Assembly: GCF_013624435.2 (NCBI RefSeq)
Contig: NZ_CP061768.1
Coordinates: 2,076,001-2,140,000 of the forward strand
Length of the DNA stretch: 64,000 nucleotides
Direction: 5' to 3'
Source of the DNA: Nocardioides campestrisoli
Lineage (GTDB): Bacteria; Actinomycetota; Actinomycetes; Propionibacteriales; Nocardioidaceae
The notes beneath the pieces are model-generated. The model did not search any database and was not told where the DNA came from. It was given only the letters and a program-made list of their open reading frames with translations. Both the position numbers and the translations under genes were made by a program. Below, piece by piece: positions 17,189-26,177 of this stretch (position 1 is its first letter; each line of letters opens with the position of its first letter).

Positions 17189-18111
17189 CCGCACCTCGCC
17201 GCCTGATGCTGCTCGACACCGCCTCGCTCTACTTCCGCGCGTACTTCGGGATCCCCGAGATCAAGGCCCCGGACGGGACGAACGTCAACGCGGTCCGCGG
17301 GCTCCTGGACTTCATCGCTCGGCTGGTCGCCGACTACCAGCCCACCGACCTGGTGTGCTGCTGGGACGACGACTGGCGGCCGCAGTGGCGGGTCGACCTG
17401 CTGCCCACCTACAAGGCGCACCGGGTGGTCACCGAGCGCCAGGAGCAGCCCGACGTCGAGGAGGTCCCGGACCCGCTGGAGCGCCAGGTGCCGATCATCC
17501 GCGAGGTCCTCGCGGCCCTCGGCATCCCGGTGGTCGGAGCCGCCGAGCACGAGGCGGACGACGTGATCGGCACGCTCGCCACGGACGCGGGCATGCCCGT
17601 CGACATCGTCACCGGCGACCGGGACCTGTTCCAGCTGATCGACGACGACGCCGAGGTGCGGGTGCTCTACACCGCGCGCGGGGTCGGCAAGCACGAGCGG
17701 GTCACCGACCAGGTGATCCTGGACAAGTACGCCGTCCGTGCCGCCCAGTACGCCGACTTCGCCGTGCTCCGCGGCGACACCTCCGACGGCCTGCCCGGGG
17801 TGGCCGGCGTCGGCGAGAAGACCGCGGCGACCCTGCTGGGCAGGTTCGGGGACGTGGACGCGATCGTGGCCGCAGCCCAGGACCCGGACTCCGACCTCGC
17901 CCCCGGCCCGCGGCGCAAGATCAAGGACGCGGCCGCCTACCTCGAGGTCGCGCCCACCGTCGTCCGGGTGGTCCGCGACCTGGACCTGGGCGAGGTGGAC
18001 ACCACCCTGCCGACCACGCCGGTGGACCACGAGCAGTGCCTGGCGCTCGCCGCCCGCTGGAACCTCGAGGGCGCCATGGCGCGCCTCGTCACGGCCCTCT
18101 CCGAGCGGTAG
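17185..18111 (+). CDS. 5'-3' exonuclease (PolI N-terminal-like / FEN family)
   Basis: 308 residues. Stand-alone flap-type nuclease like the N-terminal domain of DNA polymerase I. Metal-binding acidic clusters are visible: Leu-Leu-Asp near residue 10, Glu-His-Glu-Ala-Asp-Asp-Val near 123, and Thr-Gly-Asp-Arg-Asp-Leu-Phe-Gln around 146. Helix-hairpin-helix segments Asp-Gly-Leu-Pro-Gly-Val-Ala-Gly-Val-Gly-Glu-Lys-Thr-Ala follow near 200. GTG start overlaps the ureD stop (GTGA), tying a DNA-repair enzyme to the end of the urease operon. A strong hairpin follows. Confidence 0.92.
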   Translation: MTAPRRLMLLDTASLYFRAYFGIPEIKAPDGTNVNAVRGLLDFIARLVADYQPTDLVCCWDDDWRPQWRVDLLPTYKAHRVVTERQEQPDVEEVPDPLERQVPIIREVLAALGIPVVGAAEHEADDVIGTLATDAGMPVDIVTGDRDLFQLIDDDAEVRVLYTARGVGKHERVTDQVILDKYAVRAAQYADFAVLRGDTSDGLPGVAGVGEKTAATLLGRFGDVDAIVAAAQDPDSDLAPGPRRKIKDAAAYLEVAPTVVRVVRDLDLGEVDTTLPTTPVDHEQCLALAARWNLEGAMARLVTALSER

Positions 18112-18131
18112 GCCGGCGCGCCACCACCCGA

Positions 18132-18148
18132 ACGCCGCGACGCGGCGT
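18132..18148 (+). terminator. Hairpin ending the urt-ure-exonuclease unit
   Basis: Arms ACGCCGC (18132-18138) and GCGGCGT (18142-18148) with a three-base loop, 20 bases past the exonuclease stop and before the TAGGGT promoter of the next gene. No T-run beyond a short CCTT. Confidence 0.55.
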
Positions 18149-18177
18149 CCTTGGCCCCGGTTCCTAGGGTGGAGCGC

Positions 18178-18837
18178 ATGACCCGAATCGCTGTTGTCGG
18201 GGGCCACGGCAAGGTGGCCCGTCATCTGCACCCCCTGCTGGTCGAGGCCGGCCTGCAGCCGGTCGCGCTGGTCCGGCGCGAGGAGTACCGCGACGAGCTC
18301 GAGGCGCAGGGCGCGGAGGTGCGGCTGCTCGACATCGAGCAGGACGACGCCGCTGCGTTCGCGTGGGCCTTCGACGGCTGCTCCGCGGTCGTCTTCGCCG
18401 CCGGTGGCGGCGCGGACGGGAACGTCGAGCGCAAGAAGACCGTCGACCTCGGCGGCTCGCTGAAGTCGATCGAGGGCGCGCAGGAGGCCGGCATCCGCCG
18501 GTTCGTCCAGGTCTCGGCGATCTCGGTCGACGACCCGCTGCCCGAGGACACCGCCGAGGTCTGGCGTGCCTACGTGGAGGCCAAGCGCGACGCCGACGCC
18601 GCCCTGCGCGACAGCGGGCTGGACTGGACGATCCTGCGGCCCGGCCGGCTCACCGACGACCCGGCCACCGGCCGGGTCACCCTCGCACCCGACGCCGCCC
18701 CCGGCGACGTCACCCGGGCCGACGTGGCCCAGGTGATCGCCACCGTGCTGGCCACCGACCTCGGCGTCGGCGCCCAGTGGAACCTCGTCGAGGGCGAGAC
18801 GCCGGTGGCCGAGGCGGTCGAGGCCGCCGCGCGGTAG
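18178..18837 (+). CDS. NAD(P)H-binding atypical SDR protein
   Basis: 219 residues. Dinucleotide-binding glycine motif Val-Val-Gly-Gly-His-Gly-Lys-Val-Ala at residues 6-14, then a YwnB/HSCARG-like NAD(P)-binding fold with Val-Phe-Ala-Ala-Gly near 75, Val-Gln-Val-Ser-Ala-Ile-Ser near 106 and Trp-Thr-Ile-Leu-Arg-Pro-Gly near 148. The classical Tyr-x3-Lys pair is only loosely represented (Tyr-Val-Glu-Ala-Lys). Substrate unknown. TAGGGT at 18165-18170 lies seven bases before the ATG, implying a leaderless mRNA. Convergent with helY, three bases apart. Confidence 0.88.
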   Translation: MTRIAVVGGHGKVARHLHPLLVEAGLQPVALVRREEYRDELEAQGAEVRLLDIEQDDAAAFAWAFDGCSAVVFAAGGGADGNVERKKTVDLGGSLKSIEGAQEAGIRRFVQVSAISVDDPLPEDTAEVWRAYVEAKRDADAALRDSGLDWTILRPGRLTDDPATGRVTLAPDAAPGDVTRADVAQVIATVLATDLGVGAQWNLVEGETPVAEAVEAAAR

Positions 18838-18840
18838 CGG

Positions 18841-21627
18841 CTACTCGTTGAAGGCGCTGTAGGCGACCACACCTCGCCGCAGCGCCTTCGACGTCTCCCG
18901 CGCCGTCTTGCGCAGCGGGGTGTCGGCGGCCGCGTCCGCGACCTGGCCGGCGAGGTCCAGCAGCTGCTTCATCCAGCGTACGAAGTCGCCCGCCGCCAGG
19001 TCGATCCCGCCGAGCACCTCGTCGAGGTCGTCGCCCTCCGCCCAGCGCTGCGCGGCCCAGGCGAAGCCCAGGTCGGGCTCGCGGAGGAAGTCGAGCCGGT
19101 GGTCCTTCTCCAACGCGTCCAGGTCGGCCCACAGGCGCACCATCTCCCCGATCACGTCGCGGGCGCGCCCGGAAGGGAGCCGGGGCGGGCTCGCGTCGTC
19201 GGCGCGGCGGGCCTCGTAGACCAGCACCGAGAGGACGGCAGCCAGCTCCGGCGGCGTGAGGTCGTCCCACAGCCCCTGCCGCAGCGACTCCGCTGCGACC
19301 AGGTCCATGTCGGTGTAGATCCGCCGCAGCCGGGCCCCACGCTCGGTCACCTCGTTGCCGTCGAGGTAGTCCAGCGCCTCCAGCACCTCGCAGACCCGGT
19401 CGAAGATGCGGGCCACGGTGTTGGTGCGGTTCTCCACCCGTCGCCGCAGGGTCGCGGTGTCCCGCGAGAGCTTGAACCAGCGCTCGGCCCAGCGGGCGTG
19501 GTCCTCCCGGTCGGGGCAGCCATGGCACGGGTGCTGGGCCAGCTGGCGGCGCAGGGACTCGATCTCCCGGTCGATCGGGCTCTGTCCGGGAGCCTCGCGA
19601 CTCCCCCGCTTGCGCGGCGGCGGGGTGAGGTCGTGCGTGCGCGCCCGCAGCGCGCTGGCCAGGTCCCGGCGCATCTGCGGGTTGCGTCCGTTGAAGGAGC
19701 GCGGGATCCGCACCCGGGTCAGCGCCTCGACCGGCGTGGGGAAGTCCATCGGCGCCAGCCGCCGGGCCTGCCGGTCCGCGGTGACCACGTAGGGGCGCGG
19801 CTCGTCGGGGTTGCCGAGGCCGGGGTCGACGACCACCGCGTAGCCGGCGAACTTGCCCGCCGGCACCTGGATCACGTCGCCGGGCTTGAGCCGTTGCAGG
19901 GATGCGAGCGCCTCCCCGCGTCGGTCGGCCTTGCGCGCCCGCGCGGCCGCCTTCTCCTCGTCCGAGATGCGCCGGCGCAGCCCGGCGTACTCCATGAAGT
20001 CGCCGAGGTGGCAGGTGGCGGCCTCGGCGTAGCCCTCGAGCGCGTCCTCGGCCTGGTGCAGCTGGCGGGCCAGGCCCACCACCGCCCGGTCGGCCTGGAA
20101 CTGCGCGAAGGACATCTCCAGCAGCTCCCGCGCGCGGTCCCGGCCGAACTGGTGGACCAGGTTGACGGCCATGTTGTAGCTGGGCCGGAACGAGGAGCGC
20201 AGCGGGTAGGTACGGGTGGAGGCCAGACCGGCGAGCTCGCGCGGGTCGGTGCCCGGCTGCCAGAGCACGACCGCGTGCCCCTCGACGTCGAGGCCGCGGC
20301 GCCCGGCGCGTCCGGTCAGCTGGGTGTACTCCCCCGGCGTGATGTCGGCGTGGGTCTCGCCGTTCCACTTCGAGAGCTTCTCGATCACCACGGTGCGGGC
20401 CGGCATGTTGATGCCCAGGGCCAGCGTCTCGGTGGCGAAGACGACCTTGCACAGCCCCCGCGCGAAGAGCTCCTCGACGCACTGCTTGAACGTCGGCAGC
20501 ATGCCCGCGTGGTGGGAGGCCACGCCGCGGGTCAGACCCTCGAGGAACTCGTGGTAGCCGAGCACCTGCAGGTCGTCGTCGGGCAGGTGCCGGCAGCGCT
20601 CCTCGACGAAGGCGAAGATCTCGTCCCGCTCCTCGGGGGTGGTGAGCCTGACCCCGGCGGAGAGGCACTGGGTGACCGCGGCGTCGCAGCCGACCCGGCT
20701 GAAGATGAAGACGATCGCCGGCAGCATGCCGAGCCGCTCGAGCTGGTCGATCACGTCGACCCGGCTCGGGATCCAGACCCGGCGTCCGTTGCCCACCGCG
20801 CGGGGGCTCTTGGACGAGCCGGGCTTGCCCTTGCGCGGCGAACGACGGTCGCGCATCAGCCGGCTGCTCGCGAAGTCGTCACGCGCCACCCGGAGCAGCT
20901 CCCCGTTGACCGGAGCGCCCTCCTTGACGAAGCCCGCCGCCGCGTCGACGTCGGACTTGGCGAAGAGGTCGAGGATCCGGCGTCCGACCATCACGTGCTG
21001 GAAGAGGGGCACGGGTCGCCGCTCCTCCACGATGGTGGTGGTGTCGCCGCGGACGGTGGCCAGCCACTCGCCGAACTCCTCGGCGTTGGAGACGGTGGCC
21101 GACAGCGAGATCACCGACACCGACTCCGGGAGGTGGATGATGACCTCCTCCCAGACCGCCCCGCGGGCGCGGTCGGCGAGGTAGTGCACCTCGTCCATCA
21201 CCACGAACCCGAGGCCCATCAGCGTGGTCGAGGCGGCGTAGAGCATGTTGCGCAGCACCTCGGTGGTCATCACCACCACCGGTGCCTCGCCGTTGATGGT
21301 GTGGTCGCCGGTCAGCAGGCCGACGTTCTCGGCCCCGTGGCGTGCGACCAGGTCGTGGTACTTCTGGTTCGACAGCGCCTTGATCGGCGTGGTGTAGAAG
21401 CACTTGCGTCCCGTGGCCAGGGCCAGGTGGACGGCGAACTCCCCGACGACGGTCTTGCCCGACCCGGTCGGGGCCGCGACCAGGACGCCGCGACCGTCCT
21501 CGATCTCCTGGCAGGCCCGTCGCTGGAAGTCGTCGAGGCCGAACGAGTAGCTCCCGGCGAACTCGGCGAGGACCGGGTGCTGGCGGTCGCGGCGGAAGGC
21601 GGCGTACGCCTCGGACGGAGAAGTCAT
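18841..21627 (-). CDS. helY: Ski2-like DEAD/DEAH-box helicase HelY
   Basis: 928 residues, matching mycobacterial HelY. Walker A Ala-Pro-Thr-Gly-Ser-Gly-Lys-Thr near residue 48, Asp-Glu-Val-His box near 146, Ser-Ala-Thr near 183, and motif VI Gln-Leu-Thr-Gly-Arg-Ala-Gly-Arg-Arg-Gly near 440. An arch/KOW-like insertion and a C-terminal DSHCT-type helical domain follow, as in Ski2/Mtr4 proteins. Probable RNA or structured nucleic acid helicase. The ATG overlaps the stop of the lipid kinase gene (ATGA), making it the last gene of the tat-kinase-helY run. Confidence 0.93.
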   Translation of the reverse strand: MTSPSEAYAAFRRDRQHPVLAEFAGSYSFGLDDFQRRACQEIEDGRGVLVAAPTGSGKTVVGEFAVHLALATGRKCFYTTPIKALSNQKYHDLVARHGAENVGLLTGDHTINGEAPVVVMTTEVLRNMLYAASTTLMGLGFVVMDEVHYLADRARGAVWEEVIIHLPESVSVISLSATVSNAEEFGEWLATVRGDTTTIVEERRPVPLFQHVMVGRRILDLFAKSDVDAAAGFVKEGAPVNGELLRVARDDFASSRLMRDRRSPRKGKPGSSKSPRAVGNGRRVWIPSRVDVIDQLERLGMLPAIVFIFSRVGCDAAVTQCLSAGVRLTTPEERDEIFAFVEERCRHLPDDDLQVLGYHEFLEGLTRGVASHHAGMLPTFKQCVEELFARGLCKVVFATETLALGINMPARTVVIEKLSKWNGETHADITPGEYTQLTGRAGRRGLDVEGHAVVLWQPGTDPRELAGLASTRTYPLRSSFRPSYNMAVNLVHQFGRDRARELLEMSFAQFQADRAVVGLARQLHQAEDALEGYAEAATCHLGDFMEYAGLRRRISDEEKAAARARKADRRGEALASLQRLKPGDVIQVPAGKFAGYAVVVDPGLGNPDEPRPYVVTADRQARRLAPMDFPTPVEALTRVRIPRSFNGRNPQMRRDLASALRARTHDLTPPPRKRGSREAPGQSPIDREIESLRRQLAQHPCHGCPDREDHARWAERWFKLSRDTATLRRRVENRTNTVARIFDRVCEVLEALDYLDGNEVTERGARLRRIYTDMDLVAAESLRQGLWDDLTPPELAAVLSVLVYEARRADDASPPRLPSGRARDVIGEMVRLWADLDALEKDHRLDFLREPDLGFAWAAQRWAEGDDLDEVLGGIDLAAGDFVRWMKQLLDLAGQVADAAADTPLRKTARETSKALRRGVVAYSAFNE

Positions 21628-22502
21628 GACCACACCTTCAGCGCCGCGGGGACGCACTCGATCGTGAGCGGGAGAGGGCCGAACCGGTCACCGTCGGCGT
21701 AGGCGACGATGCCGGGCGCCGCGACGGTCACGCGGCGCACCCGGTGGTGCTCGTACTGGGGATGTCCGACGTGGGTGCCGGCGAACAGCTTGGGGTAGTG
21801 ACGCACCAGGGCGGAGCGGCTCATCGGGCGGATCACCACGACGTCGAGGAGCCCGTCGTCGAGCACGGCCCCCTCGGTGATCCGCAGGCCTCCGCCGAAG
21901 GACGGCCCGTTGCCCACGGCGACCAGGACCGCGTCGACCTGGCGGGTGTCGCCGTCCAGGACGAGCTGGTACCGGATCGGGCTCAGGGTGCGCAGCTCGG
22001 CGAGCGCCGCCAGCGTGTAGCGCGCCTGCCCGCGCGGCCAGCGCATCGCGTTCGCCCGCTCGTTGACCTGGGCGTCGAAGCCGGCGGCCAGCACGGTGAC
22101 GAACCACCGGTCGCCGCTGCGGCCCAGGTCGACGGTCCGGGTGCGCCCGGCGACGATCCGCTCCGCGGCCTGCTCGGGGTCGGCACGAGGGAGGTCGAAG
22201 TAGCGGGCGACGTCGTTGCCCGTCCCGCCGGGGATGAGGCCGAGCGGGACGTCGGTGCCGGCCACCGCCTGGACTCCGAGGTGGAACATGCCGTCGCCGC
22301 CGCAGACCACCAGGCCGTCGACCCCGTCGGCCACGCTGCGGCGAGCCAGGTCCGCGGTCTCGTCGGCGTCGCGCCCCACCAGGTCACGGACCACCAGCCC
22401 GCGCTCGCGCAGGCGGGCGACGGCACGCTGCCGGGCACCGCTGCGGACGCGGCCGGCGGTGGGATTGGTGAGGAAGGCGATCTCACGAGGGCTGCCGGTC
22501 AC
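21624..22502 (-). CDS. Diacylglycerol kinase family lipid kinase
   Basis: 292 residues. DAGK catalytic fold with Asn-Pro-Thr-Ala-Gly near residue 12, the nucleotide site Val-Val-Cys-Gly-Gly-Asp-Gly-Met near 65, and Pro-Gly-Gly-Thr-Gly-Asn-Asp-Val-Ala-Arg around 92. The C-terminal beta-sandwich ends Ala-Asp-Gly-Asp-Arg. It probably phosphorylates diacylglycerol or a related lipid at the membrane. GTG start with TAGGGT (complement of 22509-22514) six bases upstream, so it has its own leaderless promoter; the first three bases of that hexamer are the stop codon of the preceding gene. Confidence 0.9.
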   Translation of the reverse strand: MTGSPREIAFLTNPTAGRVRSGARQRAVARLRERGLVVRDLVGRDADETADLARRSVADGVDGLVVCGGDGMFHLGVQAVAGTDVPLGLIPGGTGNDVARYFDLPRADPEQAAERIVAGRTRTVDLGRSGDRWFVTVLAAGFDAQVNERANAMRWPRGQARYTLAALAELRTLSPIRYQLVLDGDTRQVDAVLVAVGNGPSFGGGLRITEGAVLDDGLLDVVVIRPMSRSALVRHYPKLFAGTHVGHPQYEHHRVRRVTVAAPGIVAYADGDRFGPLPLTIECVPAALKVWS

Positions 22503-22511
22503 CCCTCGACC

Positions 22512-22943
22512 CTAGCGGCCCGGTGATGGCCGCCGAGGCGCCTCGGCCCCGATCCGCAGGTAGGCGGCGTACCGGTCGGGCGATCCACCGACCGCCCGGG
22601 CCAGCCGGGCCAGGGTCCTGAGCACCAGGTCGGGACCGAAGCGGGTGCCGGGCACCGCCAGGACCAGCCGGCCGTCACGCCGTCCGAGCATCACCTGGCC
22701 GTGCTGCCACGCCTGGTGCGCCTGGGCCCGGGGCGCGTCGGCGACGACCGGTGCCGGGTAGGCCTCGTCGACCGCGAGCAGGTCGCAGGGCAGGGTCTCG
22801 TGGCCGGTGGCCGAGAGCGCCCCGGCGACGAGGTGCCCGGTGCGCACCCCCTCCTCGGGTGTCCAGGTGACCTCCTCGGTCCCCAGCCACTCGGGGAGGT
22901 CGAAGGGGTCGACGACGCTGATCTCAGGCGGCTGCACGTGCAC
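22512..22943 (-). CDS. Conserved hypothetical protein (143 aa)
   Basis: Not a family I can name. 143 residues, soluble, with no signal peptide or membrane segment. Tryptophan- and proline-rich start (Asp-Leu-Pro-Glu-Trp-Leu-Gly, then Val-Thr-Trp-Thr-Pro-Glu-Glu-Gly) and a helical C-terminal half ending in a basic Pro-Arg-Arg-Pro tail. Codon usage matches its neighbours, so it is likely a real gene. It lies between tatC and the lipid kinase on the same strand. GTG at 22943 or the GTG two codons later could start it. Confidence 0.7.
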   Translation of the reverse strand: MHVQPPEISVVDPFDLPEWLGTEEVTWTPEEGVRTGHLVAGALSATGHETLPCDLLAVDEAYPAPVVADAPRAQAHQAWQHGQVMLGRRDGRLVLAVPGTRFGPDLVLRTLARLARAVGGSPDRYAAYLRIGAEAPRRPSPGR

Positions 22944-23027
22944 ACCCTCTCACTGGGGCGTCCGCTCGTCGGTGCGCAGTGCCCGATCCGCCGTCCGGCG
23001 CGCACCCGCGGTCACCGACCCGGGGGG

Positions 23028-23867
23028 TCAGATCGGCGAGACCTCGTCGTCGCCCCAGACCGGCTGGGCCGCTGCGCGGCGGGCGCGCACGCGGTCGACC
23101 GTGCGCGCGACCACCTCCGCGACCAGGAACAGCAGCAGCATGGGCAGCGCGAGCGCGAGCATCGAGAACGGTTCGGTGGAGGGCGTGGCCACCGCGGCGA
23201 AGACGAACGTGCCGATGACGATCCAGGGCCGGTGGCGACCCAGCGCCTTGCCGCTGACCACCCCGGCGAGGTTGAGCAGGATGACGAAGAGCGGGATCTC
23301 GAAGGCGACCCCGAAGACCAGGAGCATCCGGGTCAGGAACGAGAAGTAGGTGCCGAACTCCACCAGGCTCTGGAGCTGGTCGGGCGTGAAGCCGATCAGC
23401 ACCTCCAGGCCCTTGGGCAGCACGTAGTAGCCGGTGGCCACGCCGGCGAGGAAGAGCGGCCCCGCGACCGCGGCGAAGATCCGCGACCAGCGGCGCTCGT
23501 CGCGGTGCAGCCCCGGCAGCACGAAGCCCCAGATCTGGGAGAGCCAGTACGGGCTGGAGAGCACGATCGCCGCGACGCCGCACAGCTTGAGCTGGAGCAT
23601 CAGCGGGCCGGTGGCCCCTTCGACGTACGCCATGGTCTGCACGTCGGCGTCCAGCTGGCGACGGGCGTTGTTGTAGGGGTCCAGCACCAGGTCGAGCAGC
23701 TGGTCGTAGAAGAAGAGCGCGACGCCGAAGACGGTCACCAGGACCAGGGCGCTGCGCACGACCCGCGCCCGGAGCTCCCGGAAGTGGTCGCTCAGCGGCA
23801 TGCGCCCGTCAGGGCCGACCGGGTGCTGCGGCGTGCCGCGCAGGACCTGGAGGAAACCTCGCACCAT
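23028..23867 (-). CDS. tatC: Twin-arginine translocase subunit TatC
   Basis: 279 residues with six predicted membrane segments. The cytoplasmic N-terminus contains Met-Pro-Leu-Ser-Asp-His-Phe-Arg-Glu-Leu-Arg near residue 23, the signal-peptide recognition region; the conserved Phe-Glu-Ile-Pro-Leu-Phe near 180 and Ala-Thr-Pro-Ser-Thr-Glu-Pro near 220 are present. Works with TatA to export folded proteins. Eight bases after tatA in the same operon. Confidence 0.96.
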   Translation of the reverse strand: MVRGFLQVLRGTPQHPVGPDGRMPLSDHFRELRARVVRSALVLVTVFGVALFFYDQLLDLVLDPYNNARRQLDADVQTMAYVEGATGPLMLQLKLCGVAAIVLSSPYWLSQIWGFVLPGLHRDERRWSRIFAAVAGPLFLAGVATGYYVLPKGLEVLIGFTPDQLQSLVEFGTYFSFLTRMLLVFGVAFEIPLFVILLNLAGVVSGKALGRHRPWIVIGTFVFAAVATPSTEPFSMLALALPMLLLFLVAEVVARTVDRVRARRAAAQPVWGDDEVSPI

Positions 23868-23875
23868 CGCCTGGG

Positions 23876-24142
23876 TCAGGCGGTGTCGTCGCGGCGAGGC
23901 TCGTCGTGGGGCGAGCGGTACGGGGCGTCGAGCTCCTCGCGGCGGCGGGCCTCGAGCTCGCGCTGCTCAGGGGTCTTGTCGTCGTCCATCAGGCCCTTGG
24001 TCTCGGCCTTGAAGATGCGCAGGGCGCGGCCGCTGCCGCGGGCCAGCTCGGGGAGCTTGGAGGCACCGAAGACGAGAACGATGACCGCCAGGATGATGAG
24101 CAGCTCAGGCGTGCCGAGTCCGGCGATGGCGTACAGGTTCAT
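23876..24142 (-). CDS. tatA: Twin-arginine translocase subunit TatA
   Basis: 88 residues. One N-terminal membrane helix (about residues 10-26), then the Phe-Gly-x2-Lys-Leu-Pro-Glu-Leu hinge and an amphipathic helix, then a charged tail. No separate TatB is visible nearby. 32 bases after pafC; the GAGGACAG before the ATG can serve as ribosome-binding site. Confidence 0.95.
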   Translation of the reverse strand: MNLYAIAGLGTPELLIILAVIVLVFGASKLPELARGSGRALRIFKAETKGLMDDDKTPEQRELEARRREELDAPYRSPHDEPRRDDTA

Positions 24143-24174
24143 GTCTGTCCTCGGGTGGCGGGTGAGCCTTCATC

Positions 24175-25167
24175 TTACGTCGTACCGCCAGCATAGAGCC
24201 TCAGCGCGTCGGCGGCCGCCTGGCGACAGGCCTGGGCCAGCTCCACCGGCGAGACCACCTCCGCGTGCGGCGCCAGCCGCAGCACCAGGCGGGTCAACCA
24301 GCGGGCGTCCCCGACGTGCAGATCCACCTCGAGCCGGCCGTCCGGAAGGTGTCGCACGTCGTCGACCGGAAAGTACTCCGGGACCCACTGGGCCCCGGGC
24401 GCGAGCCTCAGGGTGGCCAGCTGCCCGGCCCGGGCGTGCCGGAAGAGCTCCTCGGAGAGGTCGACCGGCGCGGTCTCGTGCGCGGCGGCGGGGCTCTCCA
24501 GCAGCTCGAGGGCGTGGATCCGGTCGAGCCGGAAGACCCGACGGCCCTCGGCGGAGTGGCACCAGCCCTCCAGGTAGTCGAACCCCTCCGAGCGGTGCAG
24601 CCGGACCGGGTCGACGACCCGCACACCCGCCTCGTCGCGGGTGGGGACCCAGTAGGTCAGGCGGACCTGGCGCCGCTCGGCGAGCGCCCGCTCCAGCCCC
24701 GCGCGCACCTCCGCGGGAGCGTCACCGCCGAGGTCCAGCTCGACCTGCGAGTGTGCGCTGCCCTCCGCGGCGGCCTGCTCCAGCTTTCCCAGGGTGCGGT
24801 CCACCACGTCCCGGGTGGCCTCCGGGGCACTGTCGCGCACCGCGCGGAGCGCGACGATCAGCGCCGTCGCCTCGGTCGGGCTCAGCCGCAACGGCCGCGA
24901 GAGGTAGTCGGCGTTGGAGACCCGGATCACTCCGTCGGCCTCCTCGCCCTCCAGGGCGTCGAGGTCGACGTCGATCAGGTCGTCCGGATACCCACCGGGG
25001 AGCCCGCACATCAGCAGCACCTTGAGGTCCCGGACCACCTGGCCCGGGCTGGTGCCCAGGGCCGCGGCGGCCTCCTCCAGCCGGACCGAGCCGTGGGCGT
25101 GCAGGAACGGGACCAGCGTGAGCAGCCGGGAGACCTGGTCGCGCGCGCCGCTGCCGCTGCCGGCCAT
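24175..25167 (-). CDS. pafC: PafC, WYL-domain transcription factor subunit
   Basis: 330 residues. N-terminal winged helix (residues 8-70), then a WYL domain with the Phe-Asp-Tyr-Leu-Glu-Gly-Trp-Cys-His block near 215 and a WCX C-terminal extension. In mycobacteria PafB and PafC form a heteromer that activates DNA-damage genes independently of LexA. The ATG overlaps the pafB stop (TGATG), consistent with heteromer assembly. An upstream in-frame extension to 25329 is pafB shadow. Confidence 0.93.
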   Translation of the reverse strand: MAGSGSGARDQVSRLLTLVPFLHAHGSVRLEEAAAALGTSPGQVVRDLKVLLMCGLPGGYPDDLIDVDLDALEGEEADGVIRVSNADYLSRPLRLSPTEATALIVALRAVRDSAPEATRDVVDRTLGKLEQAAAEGSAHSQVELDLGGDAPAEVRAGLERALAERRQVRLTYWVPTRDEAGVRVVDPVRLHRSEGFDYLEGWCHSAEGRRVFRLDRIHALELLESPAAAHETAPVDLSEELFRHARAGQLATLRLAPGAQWVPEYFPVDDVRHLPDGRLEVDLHVGDARWLTRLVLRLAPHAEVVSPVELAQACRQAAADALRLYAGGTT

Positions 25168-26153
25168 CACTGCCCTCCTGTCGTCTGCAGGGTCCTCAGC
25201 AGGGTCGTCAGCCGTCCGCGTACGTCCGCGCGGAGCGAGTCGGGCGACTCCACGTAGGCATCGGCGCCGTACGGCAGGATCTCGTCGGCGACCACCCGAG
25301 GGCTGGCCGTGAGCCGCACCCGGTCCCACGCCGTTCGGTCGTCGGGGCCCGGCACGTCCGCCTCCACCGCGTCGGCCATCCGGCGCAGCCCGTGGCCGGT
25401 GCCGGCCCGGACCAGCACCGCGACCGGCTCGGTGGCCGGTGCCGGCACGAGCCGGGTGGCCACGGCCCGGATGTCGGTGCCCTCGGGGATCTCGTAGCTT
25501 CCTGGCTCACCGACCAGCCGGGCAGGTCCCTGGATCCGGGAGAGCCGGAAGACCCGCTCCTCGCCCCGGTCGGTGTCGAAGCCGACGGCGTACCAGCGGC
25601 CCGAGTAGCGGACCACGCCCCACGGCTGCAGGTGCCGGGTCCGCGCCTCGGGGGCGCCCGGACGCCGGTAGTCGAAGACGACCTCGCGACGCTCCTGGGT
25701 CGCGGCCCAGAAGACGTCGAACGTCGGCTCGTCGGCGCCGATGTGCGGCTCCACGATGTCCAGCGCGGCCACGTCGACCGGCACCTTGGCGGCGGCGAGC
25801 TTGCGCAGCGCCTCGGCCGTCGCGTCGGCCAGGGTGGCGTGCTGCCACACCTTCCCGGCCAGGCCGACCACGGCTGCCTCGTCGGCGTCCAGGCTGATCT
25901 CGGGCAGCGCGAGCTGGTCGGGACGGATCCGGTAGCCCACCTCGTCCTCGAAGTAGGCGTCCAGGGTGCCGGTCTCCACCGGCACCCCGAGGCTGCGCAG
26001 CTCCTCCTTGTCCCGGTCGAACATCCGCTCGAAGGCCTCCTCCCCCTGGTCGGGGTAGAGGATCTCGCGGATGCGCGACTTGGGCACGTACCGACGCTGC
26101 ACCAGCAGCATGATCAGCAGGTTGAGCAGACGCTCGCTCTTGCGGTTCGCCAC
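25167..26153 (-). CDS. pafB: PafB, WYL-domain transcription factor subunit
   Basis: 328 residues. Same architecture as PafC: N-terminal HTH (starting Lys-Ser-Glu-Arg-Leu-Leu-Asn-Leu-Leu), a WYL domain with Trp-Gly-Val-Val-Arg-Tyr-Ser-Gly-Arg-Trp-Tyr-Ala-Val-Gly near residue 185, and a C-terminal WCX domain. GTG start with a purine-rich GGGGAGGGGG site upstream. It sits between the FKBP gene and pafC in the usual actinobacterial order after pafA. Confidence 0.93.
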   Translation of the reverse strand: MANRKSERLLNLLIMLLVQRRYVPKSRIREILYPDQGEEAFERMFDRDKEELRSLGVPVETGTLDAYFEDEVGYRIRPDQLALPEISLDADEAAVVGLAGKVWQHATLADATAEALRKLAAAKVPVDVAALDIVEPHIGADEPTFDVFWAATQERREVVFDYRRPGAPEARTRHLQPWGVVRYSGRWYAVGFDTDRGEERVFRLSRIQGPARLVGEPGSYEIPEGTDIRAVATRLVPAPATEPVAVLVRAGTGHGLRRMADAVEADVPGPDDRTAWDRVRLTASPRVVADEILPYGADAYVESPDSLRADVRGRLTTLLRTLQTTGGQ

Positions 26154-26177
26154 CTCGGCCCCCTCCCCGGTGCCAGG

